Source: Papio anubis
Taxonomy: Eukaryota; Chordata; Mammalia; Primates; Cercopithecidae
Length of the DNA stretch: 64,000 nt
Reading direction: 5' to 3'
NCBI RefSeq assembly: GCF_008728515.1
Contig: NC_044989.1
Span: forward strand, 79,881,754-79,945,753
Below, piece by piece: positions 1 to 12,956 of this stretch. The number at the start of each line of letters is the position of its first letter. Position 1 is the first letter of the stretch. The notes beneath the pieces are model-generated. The model saw only the letters and a program-made list of their open reading frames with translations. It searched no databases and was not told the DNA's origin. A program made the position numbers and the translations under genes.

Positions 1-191
1 TATTCCAGTTCCTATCTCAGAACTCTATTCGAAGAGGTAAAAAGCCTATATTAGAAAGAATTTAGGTATGACTAGCAGCTAAAGAAGGATTCACCAGCAT
101 TCAGTCAGGGCAAAATAATTCATTGATGCCAAGAGAACTACAGACAGTGAGGAAGAGAGAGAACTGACCTTATCAGTCAGGATAGACTAGA

Positions 192-423
192 ATAGCGGTT
201 CTCAGACAAGGATAATTTCATCCCCAAGGGCTTTTTGGTGATGTCTGAAGACAGTTTCGGTGACCATGGACTGACAAGGTGGAGGAGTGCATGGGCAATG
301 CTGCTGGCGTCCAGTGGCTAGTGGTCAGGGATGCAGCTAAAAGTCATACAATGCATAGCAAAGCTTCTTACAACATAGAATCAACCAGCAGACTGTCAAT
401 ACCACTAACACGGACAAATCCTG
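192..423 (+). mobile_element. MER5A-like hAT-Charlie DNA transposon relic
   Basis: The segment opens with the hAT-type terminal motif AGCGGTTCTCA and keeps the MER5A order: a GATGTCTGAAGACA block, then CAGTGGCTAGTGGTCAGGGA, then ACAATGCATAG, and a degraded right end near 415-423. This is a non-autonomous element with no transposase. It is diverged, as expected for a family that predates primates. Family assignment is from remembered consensus order. Confidence 0.75.
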
Positions 424-702
424 AGCTAGTGCATGCTGATTCAACAAATAATCACCAAATATTAGCAGCCTGTAAGACAAAAGTTTACTTCCCATGTATG
501 CTATGTGTCCATTGCATATTGGCTTGTGGCTCTGCTACATGTGCCTTCCTGGCAGAATCCAGCCACCACCTGGAACGTCACCAGTTGACATGACACAGTG
601 AAAAGAAATATGTTGAGCAATACACTAACTTTTAAAGCTCCTCAAAGAAATGACATCCATCTCCCCATCTACATTTCATTGGCCAAAGCAAGTGCCCTCA
701 TC

Positions 703-1250
703 TATTGGTTAGTTATTACCGCATAACAAATTACCTCAGAATTTAGTGGCTTAAAACCATGCAGACTTATTGTCTGCTAGTTTCTATGGGCCAGAAATGG
801 GGCACATCATCACCAGCTCCTCTTCTTTAGGTTCTCTCAAGAGCTGCAATCAACCTGTCAGCCAGAACCTCCATCATCTGAAGGTTCAAATGGGACAGGA
901 TCTGATTTTGAGCTTACTCAGTAATTGTTGGGAGGATCCAGTTCCCCATGGGCTGCTGGACCAAGGACCTCAGTTTCTTGCTGAATGTTGATGTCAGGCT
1001 GCTGCCAGTCCCTTGCCAGGTGACCCTCTTTCTCAGACCTAGAACACAGGAAGAGCCTAAAAGAGAATACCAGAAAGATGGAGGTCACAATCTTTTACAC
1101 CTGGTAATGGAAGTAACATCATATCACTTTTTTATTCATTTCAAGCAAATCACTAGGTTCAGCCCATTTTCAAGGGAAAGATATTTCATAAGAGAGTGAA
1201 TACCATAAGAGAGTGAATACCAGTAGGGGTCATGTAAGAAGCCCCTTATG
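703..1250 (-). mobile_element. MLT1-type MaLR LTR, antisense
   Basis: Read on the - strand the right-hand part ends in the MLT1 3' signature: the + strand shows AACAAATTACC followed by TTAGTGGCTTAAAAC, the reverse complement of the LTR end. The other end keeps GAGTGAATACCAG, near the LTR start. It is an old solitary LTR with no internal retroviral sequence beside it. A 17-base tandem duplication lies inside at 1188-1221. The subfamily is not resolved. Confidence 0.65.
1188..1221 (+). repeat. 17-bp perfect tandem duplication
   Basis: The unit ATAAGAGAGTGAATACC occurs twice head to tail (1188-1204 and 1205-1221) inside the MLT1-type LTR. Both copies are identical, so the duplication is younger than the host LTR. 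Confidence 0.9.
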
Positions 1251-1689
1251 GCACTTTGACATTCCTGAATTCAACAAGGTAGAATATACATTCCTTTCAC
1301 AGGAAAGGTTCACAGAAAGGAAAACCACTTAGGGCACACTTAAAATACTCAGTGAAGACTAACACAATCAACTTTTCCTAACGTATTTCTTTTTCCTACG
1401 TCATCAGTCTCAAACTGGGAGTGAAGTGAAGTCCTCTATATAAATCGTGGTTTTCAGTTTTTTGATTATTATTGAATTTTATATATGAATTTCTGAAGTA
1501 AGAGATAAAACTATGATTATTACCAGAGTTACCAGAGGACCTTCTATACGTGAGAGCAATTATAAGGTTTATAGGGCCTCCCACAAATTCACTCAAGGGG
1601 ATGATACAAACTAGCTTCACAGAATAAATGTAAACAGACGGTGGAAGGAAAACATAAAGTTGCAACAATATCCTGTGAGTCCACTTGTT
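1251..1689. other. Unassigned AT-rich stretch
   Basis: No gene, recognisable repeat or simple-sequence array was seen. An open - strand frame over 1396-1707 has no recognisable protein features and looks like chance. Confidence 0.5.
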
Positions 1690-1870
1690 CAGTTCTTTAC
1701 TCAACAACTATGTATTGATTACGTATTGTGTGCTAGATTTATTCTACAAATGGAAATACACAACTGAATAAAAAAGACAAAAGTTTCTGTCCTCATAGAG
1801 CTTATGTTTAAATGGGGTTTGGAGAGAGAATAGAATCTAAAAGAAATAATTTAAGTGTATAGTATTTTAT
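1690..1870 (-). mobile_element. L2 LINE 3'-end fragment, antisense
   Basis: The + strand shows the reversed L2 tail pattern: TGTGTGCTAGATTTATTCTA, then a 'gaa-taaaaaagacaaaagt' run, then CCTCATAGAGCTTATGTTT. It is a short, heavily diverged fragment of a family that predates placental radiation. Confidence 0.5.
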
Positions 1871-2299
1871 ATGATGACAAGTTCCATCAAAACAAATAAA
1901 AAAGAAAATAAGATAGAGAAAGCTGAGATATTCAGAAGTGAAGAAAGTTTCCCACACACAAAAAAGATAATATTATGAGCTGTGTGACTATATGAAGGAA
2001 GGTCATTCAATGTGATGTTTACACATTCTTCATAGGACCTTTTTTATAACTTAAAAAAATTGTTAAAATGCTATTGATCATCTGACCCTTCAGTGAGTTG
2101 TAAACTTATTGCAGGTGGAGACTCTTGCCTTAATGTTGATATCTGCTGACTGATCAGGGTGATGGTTGCTGAAAGTTGAGGTGGCTGTAGCAATTTCTTA
2201 AAATAAGACAACAATAAAATTTGCCAGATCCACTGACTCTTCCTTTCATGAACGATTTCTCTGCAGCATGCAATGCTGTTTTGTTTTGTTTTTTAATTA
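1871..2299. other. Unassigned stretch
   Basis: No supported feature. The sequence is AT-rich without a coding pattern or clear repeat. Confidence 0.5.
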
Positions 2300-2797
2300 A
2301 TTTATTGTTTTATTTCAGGTTTTTGGGGAACAGGTGGTGTTTGGTTACATGGATAAGTTACATACTGGTGATTTCTGAGATTTTGGTGCACCTAGCACCT
2401 GAGCAGTGTACACTGTACCCAATATGTAGTCTTTTATCCCTCATCTTCCTCCTACCCCTTTCCCCTGAGTCTCCAAAGTCCATTGTATTGTTCTTATGCC
2501 TTTGCATCCTTATAGCCTAACTCCCTTAGAAGTGAGAACGTATGATGTTTGATTTTCCATTCCTGGGTTATTTCACTTAGAATAAAGGTCTTCACCTCCA
2601 TCCAGGTTGCTGCGAATGCTATTGTTTCATTTATTTTTATGGCTGAGTAGTATTCCATGGTGAAAATATACCACATTTTCATTATCCACTTGTTGACTGA
2701 TGAGCATCTGGGCTGGTTCCATATTTTTGCAATTGCAAATTATGCTGCTATAAACATGCGTGTGCAAATGTGTTTTTCATATAATGACTTCTTTTCA
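2300..2797 (-). mobile_element. LINE-1 3' end (ORF2 C-terminus and 3' UTR), antisense
   Basis: On the - strand the last part of L1 ORF2 is readable (roughly 2494-2682), including the characteristic MEYYSAIK motif, followed by the L1 3' UTR. This is the C-terminal end only; the endonuclease and reverse-transcriptase domains are absent, so it is a 5'-truncated dead copy. Divergence suggests an L1PB/L1MA-age element. Confidence 0.85.
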
Positions 2798-2882
2798 TAA
2801 TGTCTGTTTTGAATATCAACATAAAACACCATAATGATAAGTCAAGCATGCAACGGACTTCAGGGTTTAAAAATACATGTAT

Positions 2883-3160
2883 GGTTGGGAGGCTGAGACA
2901 GGCAGATCACTTGATCCCAAGAATTCAAGATCAGCCTGGGCCACAAGGCAAAATCCCATCTCTATTAAAAAAATACAAAAATTAACTGGGCGTGGTAGCA
3001 TGTGCCTCTCCTTCAAGCTACTTGGGAGGCTGAAGTAGGAAGATCACCTGAGCCCAGGAGGTCGAGGCTGCAGTGAGCCATAATAGCACTACTGCACTCC
3101 AGCCTGAGTGACAGAGTGAGACCCTGTTGCAAAAAATAAAATAAAATATAAATAATTAAA
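2883..3160 (+). mobile_element. Alu (AluJ-like), 5'-truncated
   Basis: Starts within the left arm at GGTTGGGAGGCTGAGACAGG, shows both arms, and ends in an A-rich tail of AAAATA units. GAGCCCAGGAGGTCGAGGCT in the right arm is the older J-type form. About the first 45 bases of the Alu head are missing. Confidence 0.9.
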
Positions 3161-3955
3161 TAGTTAAATGTGTGGCTTGTTTAGAAACAGTGGCTGATAT
3201 AGCTTTCATGAGCAGTTATGTAGATTGCCAATCCCTTTTTGCTGACCTGCCTTGACCTTAAAGCATGGTGAGGTGGGGTAAGTGGGTCTGACTCCTAATT
3301 CTGACCTACACAGATAAGTAGAAACAAAACATAGGATTCCTCCCTAAATGCAGCTAGAAGCAATTAGGTAAAAATTTAATTTAATGTAGAAATTCATTTT
3401 CTGGTTTCAACATGGTTGGTCTTTCTCTCAGGGTACTAGCTGGAAGCAGGTAACCAACTGGTGTTCCTCTGCAAGGGCGAGGTGCTTGAGATGAAAGATG
3501 GACACGTTTCTTCTCAGATGTATTGTACAAGAATACTTCTATAAGTGAGATATCCTGAGCTCAGCTGGTGGCCGTAGGCTCTCCTAAGCATAGTGTAGTC
3601 CACAGGAAGCTTCTAAAGAGTGTGGTCAGCAATGGCGGGTCTACGACACATTACTTTCCTTACTCCTCTTACACTACTCTTGCTTGATAATTCTTTAAGA
3701 TTTCCATTAATTGAATGTCATTTTCTATGATTTCTCCTAATGAGGACAGAAATTTCTTGTCCAAATTACCTGTGCTATCTCTATAAAAATTTGAAAATAG
3801 GGGAGATTCTAAAACCTTTACCAGCCATGCTTCATTTGCCAGAACATATTACATTGTTACATAGAAAGAGCTAGAAATAAAACAGATATACCATATATAT
3901 TCATCTCTTTCTCTGTATTTATCTATATGAAGGTTATAGATGGATATTTACAGAA
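3161..3955. other. Unassigned stretch
   Basis: No gene or clear repeat was recognised. Nothing suggests exons. Confidence 0.45.
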
Positions 3956-4072
3956 ATAGACCAAATGGTTAATGGTTGTTACTTTGTGTAATAGAATAAT
4001 ATGCTTCTTTTTTCAAAAGATCTATTTGTACATTTAAATTTTCTTCCTATGATCAGGGAATGCTTTTATACT

Positions 4073-4111
<39 letters not shown>
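3956..4111 (+). mobile_element. Probable L1M 3' end with a 35-base A tail
   Basis: The block GGTTAATGGTTGTTACTTTG followed by a TTAAATTTTCTTCCTATGAT stretch and TGCTTTTATACTAAGT resembles the tail of old L1ME/L1MC elements. It ends in an uninterrupted run of 35 A at 4077-4111. Such an unbroken run is unusual for an element this old and probably reflects later slippage expansion. Confidence 0.5.
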
Positions 4112-4113
<2 letters not shown>

Positions 4114-5589
4114 ACAACTTTTCTTTAATTTAAACAAATAATAGAATCACAGCATGCAATTTATCTGGGGACTGTACATCTAATAGAAGAGCTATTTTAA
4201 ACTAAGGGGATGCCAAGAAATCAGCAGCTTTTGGAGATTCACTTTAAAGTGTTGCTACTCATGCTAAACAAAAATGTTTCTACCCAGCAAATTAATGTAC
4301 AATCTGTATACACACTAGAAATTTATTTTGGGACAATCATAAGAAACTATATTTTATACTGCTCCTAAGTTTGCAAATTGCTTTGACATCTCATTTTATT
4401 TCATCATTCTAATGACCATATTAAAGCAAGGTCAGGTTTTATTAACCTTGTTTGGATGTGGAAAAGAGGCACAAAACATCCCATGATATGCATTGACAGC
4501 AGCAGAGTCACAACTCTGACTGTCACACAGTTGCTTTCTCTATCTACCCAGTAGCCTTTACTTTCATGCCTTGGTAGGTTGGACAGTATCAGTGAAGATG
4601 GAGAAATGATGCCAGCAACTGATGTAAGCCTCATTGCTGAGTACAGGCAACATCTCCCGTTTATTTTAGATTCATGGATCTCTTTTCATGTTTTGAAATG
4701 TGATTTTCGTGGTAGTCATGTCATGCATAGTCCTCTTTTCCTAAATAGGAAGTTTATAACTTTATTCTGGATATCTTGCAAATTTTCTATTTTCTTGAGG
4801 AAAAAAAAAGATTTAACTCAGAGAACCTGATGATTTTTTTTTTTATGACCATCATATAAGTGGAGAGTAGAATCATTTTTGGCCATGAGAAGTTCAGAAC
4901 TCAATTAAGAATAATTAGGACTCAAATAAAAGTGAAAACTGGTTTAAAATGATTATACTGACAAGCTGAAAATTCAGGCAAGATTAACTTTCATATTGCT
5001 GGTATAATTTAAATTGGCAAAATATTTTTAAGTCTGTTTTGTAGCAACAATAACAAGAAAAAGTACTTTAGCAAATCATGCTACATATAGGTAGCATGCT
5101 ACAGAGAAAAAATAGGTGTGTATTTACTTCATAGAAGTTCTGCTCGATTATCTAGATAAGAGGAAAACATTATAAATTTAAAAATCTACTAATGCTTTTT
5201 AAAAACTTTAGCCAATAATTCCAAAACAGTTTAAAAGATGTACTAACATGTAACCATCTTAACTTTGGAAATTTAATATGTTTTCATTTTCATGATCTTG
5301 TAACAGTAGATTTGATGATGAATGAGAAACTGTCAATAGACATAGCAAGTCTAGGGGGAAGATTGTAAATATTCTATACATTGCAAAATAAGTATCTTTA
5401 GTTATTGTAAACATAAGTGGATATGGGAGATGGTACCCTAAGATGAATTCCACCAAGTTGTTTCTTTCCATATAAACATGCTGCTTCTCGTATAAAAAAT
5501 AGAGACTAATTTCCCTAACCTTGTATCAGTGGCCTAAGTGGCTGGCTTGGTAAATACAATGTAGTGAACACTCTGGGACTCTTAAGCCT
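4112..5589. other. Unassigned AT-rich stretch
   Basis: About 1.5 kb with no supported gene, Alu or LINE. Short open frames at 4404-4634 (-) and 4579-4830 (+) look like chance. Confidence 0.5.
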
Positions 5590-5973
5590 TGTTCATAAGA
5601 GACCTTGTAACATACTCTGTGGCCTCTTGCGGTGCTCATTTGGAGAGCTCCATCTGGGAACCCAGATAGCACACTGGGAGTTGCCTAAATAACCCACAGA
5701 GGCCACGTGCAAGTGCTCCAGTGGTCAGCTGCAGCTGAGCTCTCAGCCTTCAGCCACCATCATGTGAGTCAGCCATTTGACACCATCAGCTGATTTGGGG
5801 AGCAGATGACTCCAGCTCCTCACGTCTCACTATCACTGCATGGACAAATTCTGAGTGAGAACTACACAAATGAACACAGTTAACCCAGAAAACAATGAAA
5901 GAGGGAATGATCAATGCTGGCTTTTAGCCACCATGTTTTAGGATTCATTTATTATATATTAATAGATAACTAA
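5590..5973 (+). mobile_element. MLT1-type MaLR LTR
   Basis: The 3' half has the MLT1 order: GTGAGTCAGCCATTTGACA, then an AACCCAGAAAACAATGA block, GCCACCATGTTTTAGGATT, and the end AATAGATAACTAA at 5961-5973. The 5' limit is not clear. It is an old solitary LTR with no coding capacity. Confidence 0.6.
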
Positions 5974-6170
5974 AAGAGTAAGTTATGAATATTAAGTAAA
6001 TAATAAATTGAAAATAAAGCAAAATAAAATTCTTCAGAATAAATCAGAAAGTGTAACTGACTTTGGCTTGTGACACAAAGTGTTTAATAATTCGGGGATC
6101 AGTAACATACTCTCTGGTCCTAGTTCTTCATTTTTAAAGTGAAAGATCTGGGATGTTAGAAAAGACAGAC

Positions 6171-6453
6171 AGTGTAACCCCAGCACTTTGGGAGCCCAAG
6201 GCAGGCGGATTACCTGTGGTCAGGAGTTCGAGACTAGCCTGATCAACATGGAGAAACCCCCTGTTTCTACTAAAATATAAAATTAGCCGGCTGTGGTGGC
6301 ACATGCCTGTAATCCCAGCTACTCGGGAGGCTGAGGCAGGAGAATCGTTTGAACTCAGGAGGCAGTGGTTGTGGTGAGCTGAGATTGTGCCATTGCACTC
6401 TAGCCTGGGCAACAAGAGTGAAACTCCATCTCAAAAAATATAAATAAATAAAA
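6171..6453 (+). mobile_element. Alu (AluS-like)
   Basis: The head is trimmed: it starts at TGTAACCCCAGCACTTTGGG. Both arms are present, and it ends in a TAAATAAATAAAA tail. CTGTAATCCCAGCTACTCGG marks the right arm. Antisense open frames here are reversed-Alu artefacts. Confidence 0.95.
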
Positions 6454-9400
6454 GACAGTTCAAACACATGTGTGGCCCTCTGATGAGTAGAATTCAACTC
6501 ATTCTGCAGTGAAGGTCAATGTCAATAAGTGTTCACTGATTTGGACAAAAAGTATAGGATAGATTATCAAACATCTTGTTCCTGAGGACAGAAATGATAA
6601 CCAAGAACCAACATAGGTGGACACTGAGCATGACCTACCAAAATCAACTCATTTGACTAAGTAACTGAGTATCTTTCAAGGTTGTTAGGCTGGTATATCA
6701 GAGCATACGATAGACATTGTTCATCTGTGACATTCACTTCCTTTAAAACCTTCTGGATTATAGCATAAGTTTTGTATTATTACTTAAGATCTTTCCACTG
6801 GGCTGTTCTCAATGTATTACTTAAGATCTTTTCACTGGACTGTTCTCAACAAACAATTTCGTGAAAGTATTTTTAATCCTATACAAATTTTATACCAATC
6901 TTAGGCTCTACTTTCATACTGTTGGTTTCATCACTTTCCAGCCCTCCTGAAAAAGCCTCTCCCTTCTCTCTTTTCACTAGAATTTGGGCCTACATTTCCT
7001 TGTTTCCATTCTAGCTCTTAGCAATTGTTTATATCACTACCATTCTATTGAAATTGCATGTCCAAAGTTGTCCACAATATTTTAGTTCCTAAATCTAATT
7101 AACCTTTTATCTGTTTTCCCCTCTACTTTATCTCTGTAGCATGGAACCAGGCTGACAGTTTTCTCATTCTCCATTCTCTCCTTTATCGACTTCCATGGCA
7201 CTTTCGGTTCTCTTTGTATTGCTCCTACTGCTTCTACTCTATTATCTGCTGTGTCTCCTATTGTTCTCTTAAATATAATCATGTTTACTTGGTCCCTTTT
7301 CATTCTCTTTTATTATCTTTTTCTCAATGTGATTTCTGTTCAGTTATTTACTCATTATTTTCTCTATAAGAATGGTATGGTAACTGATATCAAATTTTTC
7401 CTTTGCTAATTTTTAGGCACTAAATATGTCCTGAAATTACATTTTAATCCCAACTGTCCAGAGCCTGACTAGATGGTCTTAAAATGGGATTATAGTCAAG
7501 AGACTTGGGGATACCTAAATCATTTTCTATTTCAGTCGTCCTTCCTCCCTGTGATTTCATGGAGGAAAGGTATATTTACACAAGAATAATGGCAAATGAG
7601 AAACAAGGCATCACTTAATTATTGTGATCTAGGCTTGTACCCTCAGATAATGTAGGGCTTTCTGGTAAACAGGGCTTGGAGTTGATGTCCAAACCCTACT
7701 AAAACTTAAAATTAATCAGTACCTTCTTTAAACAATTTGTTCTTTTCATTACAAAGAGAAAGAATAGGATAACTGTATCTACCCCAAGGAGGCAGACCCC
7801 GGCTCATTTTGCTTAGTCTATTGTATAATGAAAAGAAATGCCAGAGAATTTGAGGAAGGAAGGAAAACAGAGTGAGGCCTGTCTATGTTTATGAACATCT
7901 GATGTAGTATAACCCAATTTCTAAGTAACTAGGCAAAATCATTATTCTGGAATCTGATTTAATCAGACTAGTATTCCCTTTACCCAGAGTGGGAATATGT
8001 GGAGAGTAGACAAGGGCAAAAGGTAAGACCTCCTGTTTCTAGGTCCTACTTCTCTTGGCAGGGAATACTCATGCCCACTCGTCTCATTGTCACTGTAATT
8101 TTCAGTTTATGCATTGATCTCCACTCTGTACTCTGCTGTTCGCTTGCTTAATATTCTAGGACTGAAGCCCAGCTCATTCATCTGGTGGCCTAGTTCTTGC
8201 CAATTTCATTAATAAAATATTCTGGATCTTGCCTTCCGTATTTCCATCCACTCTATGGAGTCATGCCTTGATATTCCCAGATTTCAATATTGCTCAAGCT
8301 GACCATGCATAATATATATACTACCTGCAATTTCTTGCGCTTTTAACCTATCTGTAGAATCAGAATTTAAGCTTGCATAAAAATGTCAGTTTGGCATATT
8401 CTTTGACCCTGTGCCTTCAAATACCTGTCTATCTTTGCTGTGGATAATTCCATTTCTGAGGTATGTTTTCAATTTGCCCTGGGGAGTGGAGTTCTCCTTC
8501 ACCTCTGTAGCCATCTGTCATTGGATGCTGCACATCCAATCTTGTGTTTTTTATGATAAACTCAATGTGAGTCAGTACTGCTCTGAAGACTCCCAGAAAA
8601 GGGTTTCCACTTTAAACTGCATCAATATGCTATACATTCAGTATTTTGAGGTTTGGATTATTTCCCTCTCACTCCCAGTAATTTCTGCCTACAACATGAC
8701 CATCCATCTTTTAGACCATTAAATATAATGAAGAATCTATTGTTTCAAGAAAGAGTTATTACAACCGAATACAGGAGGCAAAAAGACCACAATGATTGGT
8801 TATTGAAATGTGTGAGATGCAAAGACTTAGACTTCTGACACTCAGGCCTTAGGCTTTAAAGTTCCCTGGAAATAATTCATTTTGAAGAAGAACTATTTAT
8901 TCAAAGGCATTTATTTTTCTGTTGATCTTGAGAAATGTTATGATCGCTTAGAGGAGACAAGGATGCCAGAAGAACCAGACATTTTAGAGAATCTTGTAAG
9001 AGCAGAAGTTTTGGACATACTTCCCAGCAGAATCCAGGAGAATATAATTGCTGTTTCCCCCATACCCCATTATGACATGAGGATATTAGTAGTAGAAGTG
9101 GTTATATGCATTGTCATGGCACATACAATTTCTGCGAAACTGTAATGATTGTATCAGAGCGAGCTTCCCATCAAAGCACAGAAATGGATGAAAACCCTGC
9201 AAAATTATAGAGGAGGAAGAAAAAAACGTTGAAAATAATCTGGAGTTCACTAATTCATCTTTCAATAACATTTGTTGTCTGCCTACTCTGTACAGGTCTG
9301 AACTTCACTTCTCATAAGTTCATTGTGTTATACTTTTATTCTTCTAAGTATCCATTTTATTTATAGTTTAACTTGCATATGACTTTGAAGCCCATCACAA

Positions 9401-10859
9401 CATGACTGAAAAAGGGGGCTCAGTGTGGCAATCTGGGCAGTAGAAGAATCAATCTGTCATCTGCTACTCTAGGACTCATATGCGGCTTAAATGTTTACTT
9501 GTTAGAAATCTTAGGTAATTTGAAGAGAATAGATCATCTTTGTTGAGAATATAACTTCAAACATCAAGAAGATTTAGATTTAAATAGCCAAAGTTAACAG
9601 AATTCAAGAAACAGAAATGGAAACTATTTTAGGTATGTTAAGCATAAAGGGATTTATTACTGGGAATTGGGCCTTTAAACAATCCCTGGAAGAGTTGGAG
9701 GGCTTGGCTGTAGAGAGGGTCCTGAGGAAAGCTTCTCAGAAAAGTAACTCTGAACCATGTCTCCGGAAGAGTTATAACCTCCTTTCCATCAGAAAGATGT
9801 GAAATCTGGACCTATTACTAGAACTGTTGAGTTCAGGATCATATCCCTGTAGAAGAGAGAGATTTGGGAAGCTGCTGCTGCTACCAGACTATTGCCTCAC
9901 CAAACCCACAGAGCTAGTACCTAGATACAACCATGCTTTTAAGCAGCAACAGAAAAATGTGTAAGAAGATGGCCCTGTTCTTATTTAGGTTTTAAAAATC
10001 TGATTCAAGTACCTCTATATGATGAAACAAATTTGCACTCAGGACCCTGATTGTAAGGACATCTGGGAAATGTAGATTTCAGATGTCTAGACACTGCAGT
10101 ACAGATGGAACACCAGAAAGAGGCAAAAATGCATTATCTAGCTCCACATATACTTGTCATCACAATAGGTATGCATTTAATAGTTAGAGTCGTTATTATT
10201 TTGAGACAATCAAAATCATGTAGTAATATTTTGTGCTTAAATAGTACCTGTTAATAATTGATATTTTATGTACCTATGTTTATTTATAATATTCATACTA
10301 TTTATATTTTTAGTAAATCTACATTTTTTAATGTGGCCTATTAGAATAACCACATTTAACTCTAATATTAGAATTTGTAATTAATCTATAAATTTACAAA
10401 TGGAATTTTGTTTAGTATTACTAAATGTATTTAGAGTGTTGGACCATCTAAAATAATTTTACATTCACTGTACTCATAAAGTTATTTATTGCATTTATAA
10501 GAATTATGTAATAATATGGTAGATTTTCTATCTAATCAGACAATGAAATTTATGAAGAAAATCAAATATATAGGATGTATAATTATGTTTTGAAATGTGA
10601 AAGTAACCATTTTAAACAGGACAAAACATTGTTCAAATTATGTACAAGCTGATTGCAATACTTGAAAATATAGTAAGATTTATAATCTAAATTTAAAAGA
10701 TTAAGAAAGCCCAAGGGATTTAAATTTGAATTTGAACGTTCATAATTTGCATGCTAAATCTTAAAAAGTGAAATAAAAGCCCAAACATATAAAGAAGTAT
10801 TAATACCCGTTTTTTACAAACTCTTCCAAAAATTAAAGAAGAAAACAATTCTCAATTAG
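6454..10859. other. Long stretch with no supported gene
   Basis: About 4.4 kb of AT-rich sequence. Apart from the short duplication at 6778-6851 I could not assign any element. Open frames at 8411-8722, 8882-9145 and 9617-9802 have no recognisable domain and no splice context. Very old repeats too diverged to recognise by eye are likely here. Confidence 0.45.
6778..6851 (+). repeat. 37-bp imperfect tandem duplication
   Basis: TTACTTAAGATCTTTCCACT continuing into GGGCTGTTCTCAA occurs twice at a 37-base period (6778-6814, 6815-6851), with only a few substitutions. It is a local replication-slippage product with no known role. Confidence 0.85.
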
Positions 10860-11480
10860 TCCTTTGAGACCATTATTGCCTCGATATCAGAAACAGACAA
10901 AGGTATACAGTAAAAGAAAACTATAGACCAACATAGATGCAAAAATCCTCACCAAAATGCTAGAAAAGTGAATCTAGTAACATATAAAACAGATTATCCA
11001 TCATCAACCAGTGGGATTATTCCCAGAAACGCAAAGTTGGCTTAATATCTAAAATCAACTAATGTAACCCACCATCTCAATAGTTAAAAAGCTAAAGTCA
11101 CAACATCATTACAATAAAAGCAGAAAAAAACATTTAATCAAATCAAATGCTCTGTCATTATAAAAACCATCAACAAACTATGATTGGGAAGAACTTTCTA
11201 AACTTCACAAGGTACATAGACAAAAACTCCATGCTTAAGCCTCTAAAATGAGGAAGAAGACAAAGATAACTGCTCTTTCCATTGTTATTTAACATTATAC
11301 TGGAAATTCTAACCAAGACAAAGAGGCAAAAGTAAGAAAGTAAGTTGAAAGAAAGAGGAGGGAAGGGAAGGGGAGAGGAGAGAAAGGAAGGGAAAAAGGA
11401 AGGAAGAAAATGCCTCCAGATTGAAAAGGAGACAGTAAAATTATCTCTACTAGTGATATAATCTGGTATATAAAAATATC

Positions 11481-11764
11481 GGCCGACTGCGCCTGTAATC
11501 CCAGCACTTTGGCAGGCTGAGGCAGGTGGATCACGAGGTCAGGAGTTTGAGACCAGCCTGGCCAATATGGTGAAACCCCATCTCTACTAAAAATACAAAA
11601 ATTAGCCAGGTATGGTGGCTCATGCCTGTAGTCCCAGCTACTCAGGAGGCTGAGGCAGAAGAATTGCTTGAACCCAGGAGGCAGAGGTTGCAGTGAGCTG
11701 AGACCACACCACTGCACTCCAGCCTGGGCAACAGAGCAAGACTCCATCTAAAAAAAAAAAAAAA
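11481..11764 (+). mobile_element. Alu (AluS-like) inserted in L1M
   Basis: Begins GGCCGACTGCGCCTGTAATC, so part of the A-box region is deleted. It has both arms and a 15-base A tail. It lies between two halves of the L1 ORF2 relic, giving the insertion order L1 then Alu. Confidence 0.95.
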
Positions 11765-11784
11765 TCATAAAAATCCTAGAATTG

Positions 11785-12040
11785 AGTTTTCATATCCTCC
11801 AGTATATCAGTGATCTTCATTTTTATCCATATTTGAATTCTGCTTCTGTTAGTTCAGCAATCTCAGTCTGGTAAAGAATCGTTGTAAAGGAAATAATACG
11901 GTTGTTTGGAGGTAAGAAGACACTCTGCCTTTTGAGTTGCCAGAGTTCTTGCTCTGATTCTCTCATCTTTATGGGCTGATGTTCCTTGTTCCTTCAGTCT
12001 TTGAACTTTCTGCTTATGTATCCCTGAGCCCAAAAGAAAA
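11785..12040. other. About 250 bp of sequence foreign to the surrounding L1 ORF2
   Basis: The L1 ORF2 order breaks just after the Alu and resumes near 12045 (AAAAACTATTAAAATAATAA). The intervening block, with GGAGGTAAGAAGACACTCTG and GGGCTGATGTTCCTTGTTCC, is not ORF2 sequence. It recalls 5'-region sequence of other L1M elements in inverted orientation, but I cannot confirm that. Confidence 0.5.
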
Positions 12041-12956
12041 GTTAAAAAAAATTAAAATAACAAGAAATTTACAAAAAAACTATTAAAATAATAAATGAGG
12101 TAACAATATTTCAGGATGGAAAATCAATATAGAGAAAACAATTGTATTTCTGTATATTAACAATGAACAATCTAAACTGAAAATGAAATTAAGAAAAAAA
12201 TTGATTTATGGTATAATTAAAAAGAAAGAACTTGGGAATTAATTTGACAAAACAAGTGCAATATTTGAATTCTGAATGCTACAATACGTTATTGAAATAA
12301 ATTGAAGAAGACATAAACAAATGTTAAGATATCCCATGTTCATGAAACAGATGAGTTCTGAACTTATCTGCTGATTCAAATCAACTCCTATAAAAATTCC
12401 CAGCTGCCCTATTTTTTCAGAAATTGACAAACCAATCCTAAAATTTGTGTGGAAATGCAGGGGATCTAGAATAGCAAAATCAATCTTGAAAAAGGAAACA
12501 TGAATTTGGAAGACTCGCGTTTCTGGATTTAAAAACATACTGCAAGCTACAGTAATCAAGACAGGGTAGTCCTGGTATAAAAATAGACATATAGATCTAT
12601 GGATTCCAGTAGAGACTCTGGAAGTAAAACTGCACATTAGTGACCAATTGATTTTCTACAAAAGTGTTGAGAAAATTCAATAAAAAAGATTTTTTCAACA
12701 AATGTTACTGGAAACAATGCATATCCACATGCCAAAGAAAGAATCTGTACTCTTTGTTTGCACTATACAAAAATTAAGTCAAAATTGATTATAGATATAT
12801 ACGAAATAGCTAAAATTATAAAGTTATTAGACAAAAACATTCGTATAAATCTTTGTGCTCTTGGATTGAGCAATAATGTCTTAGAGACAATATCAAATGC
12901 ACAAGTGACAAGACCAAACAAAAAAAAAAGAATTTTTTTCGAAATTAAAAACTTTT

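Noticed and set aside
8520..8540. Short palindrome ATTGGATG...CATCCAAT
   Set aside because: An 8-bp stem is expected by chance several times in 64 kb, and nothing around it suggests function.
11295..11747. 150-codon antisense frame and similar ones at 13048-13944, 45468-45704, 53588-53782, 54940-55275 and 60138-60392
   Set aside because: These are reversed or forward Alu readings with the usual QAGVQW or LPPGFK-type strings; not genes.
12239..12637. 132-codon antisense frame
   Set aside because: It lies on the opposite strand of an L1 ORF2 relic; no independent protein signal.
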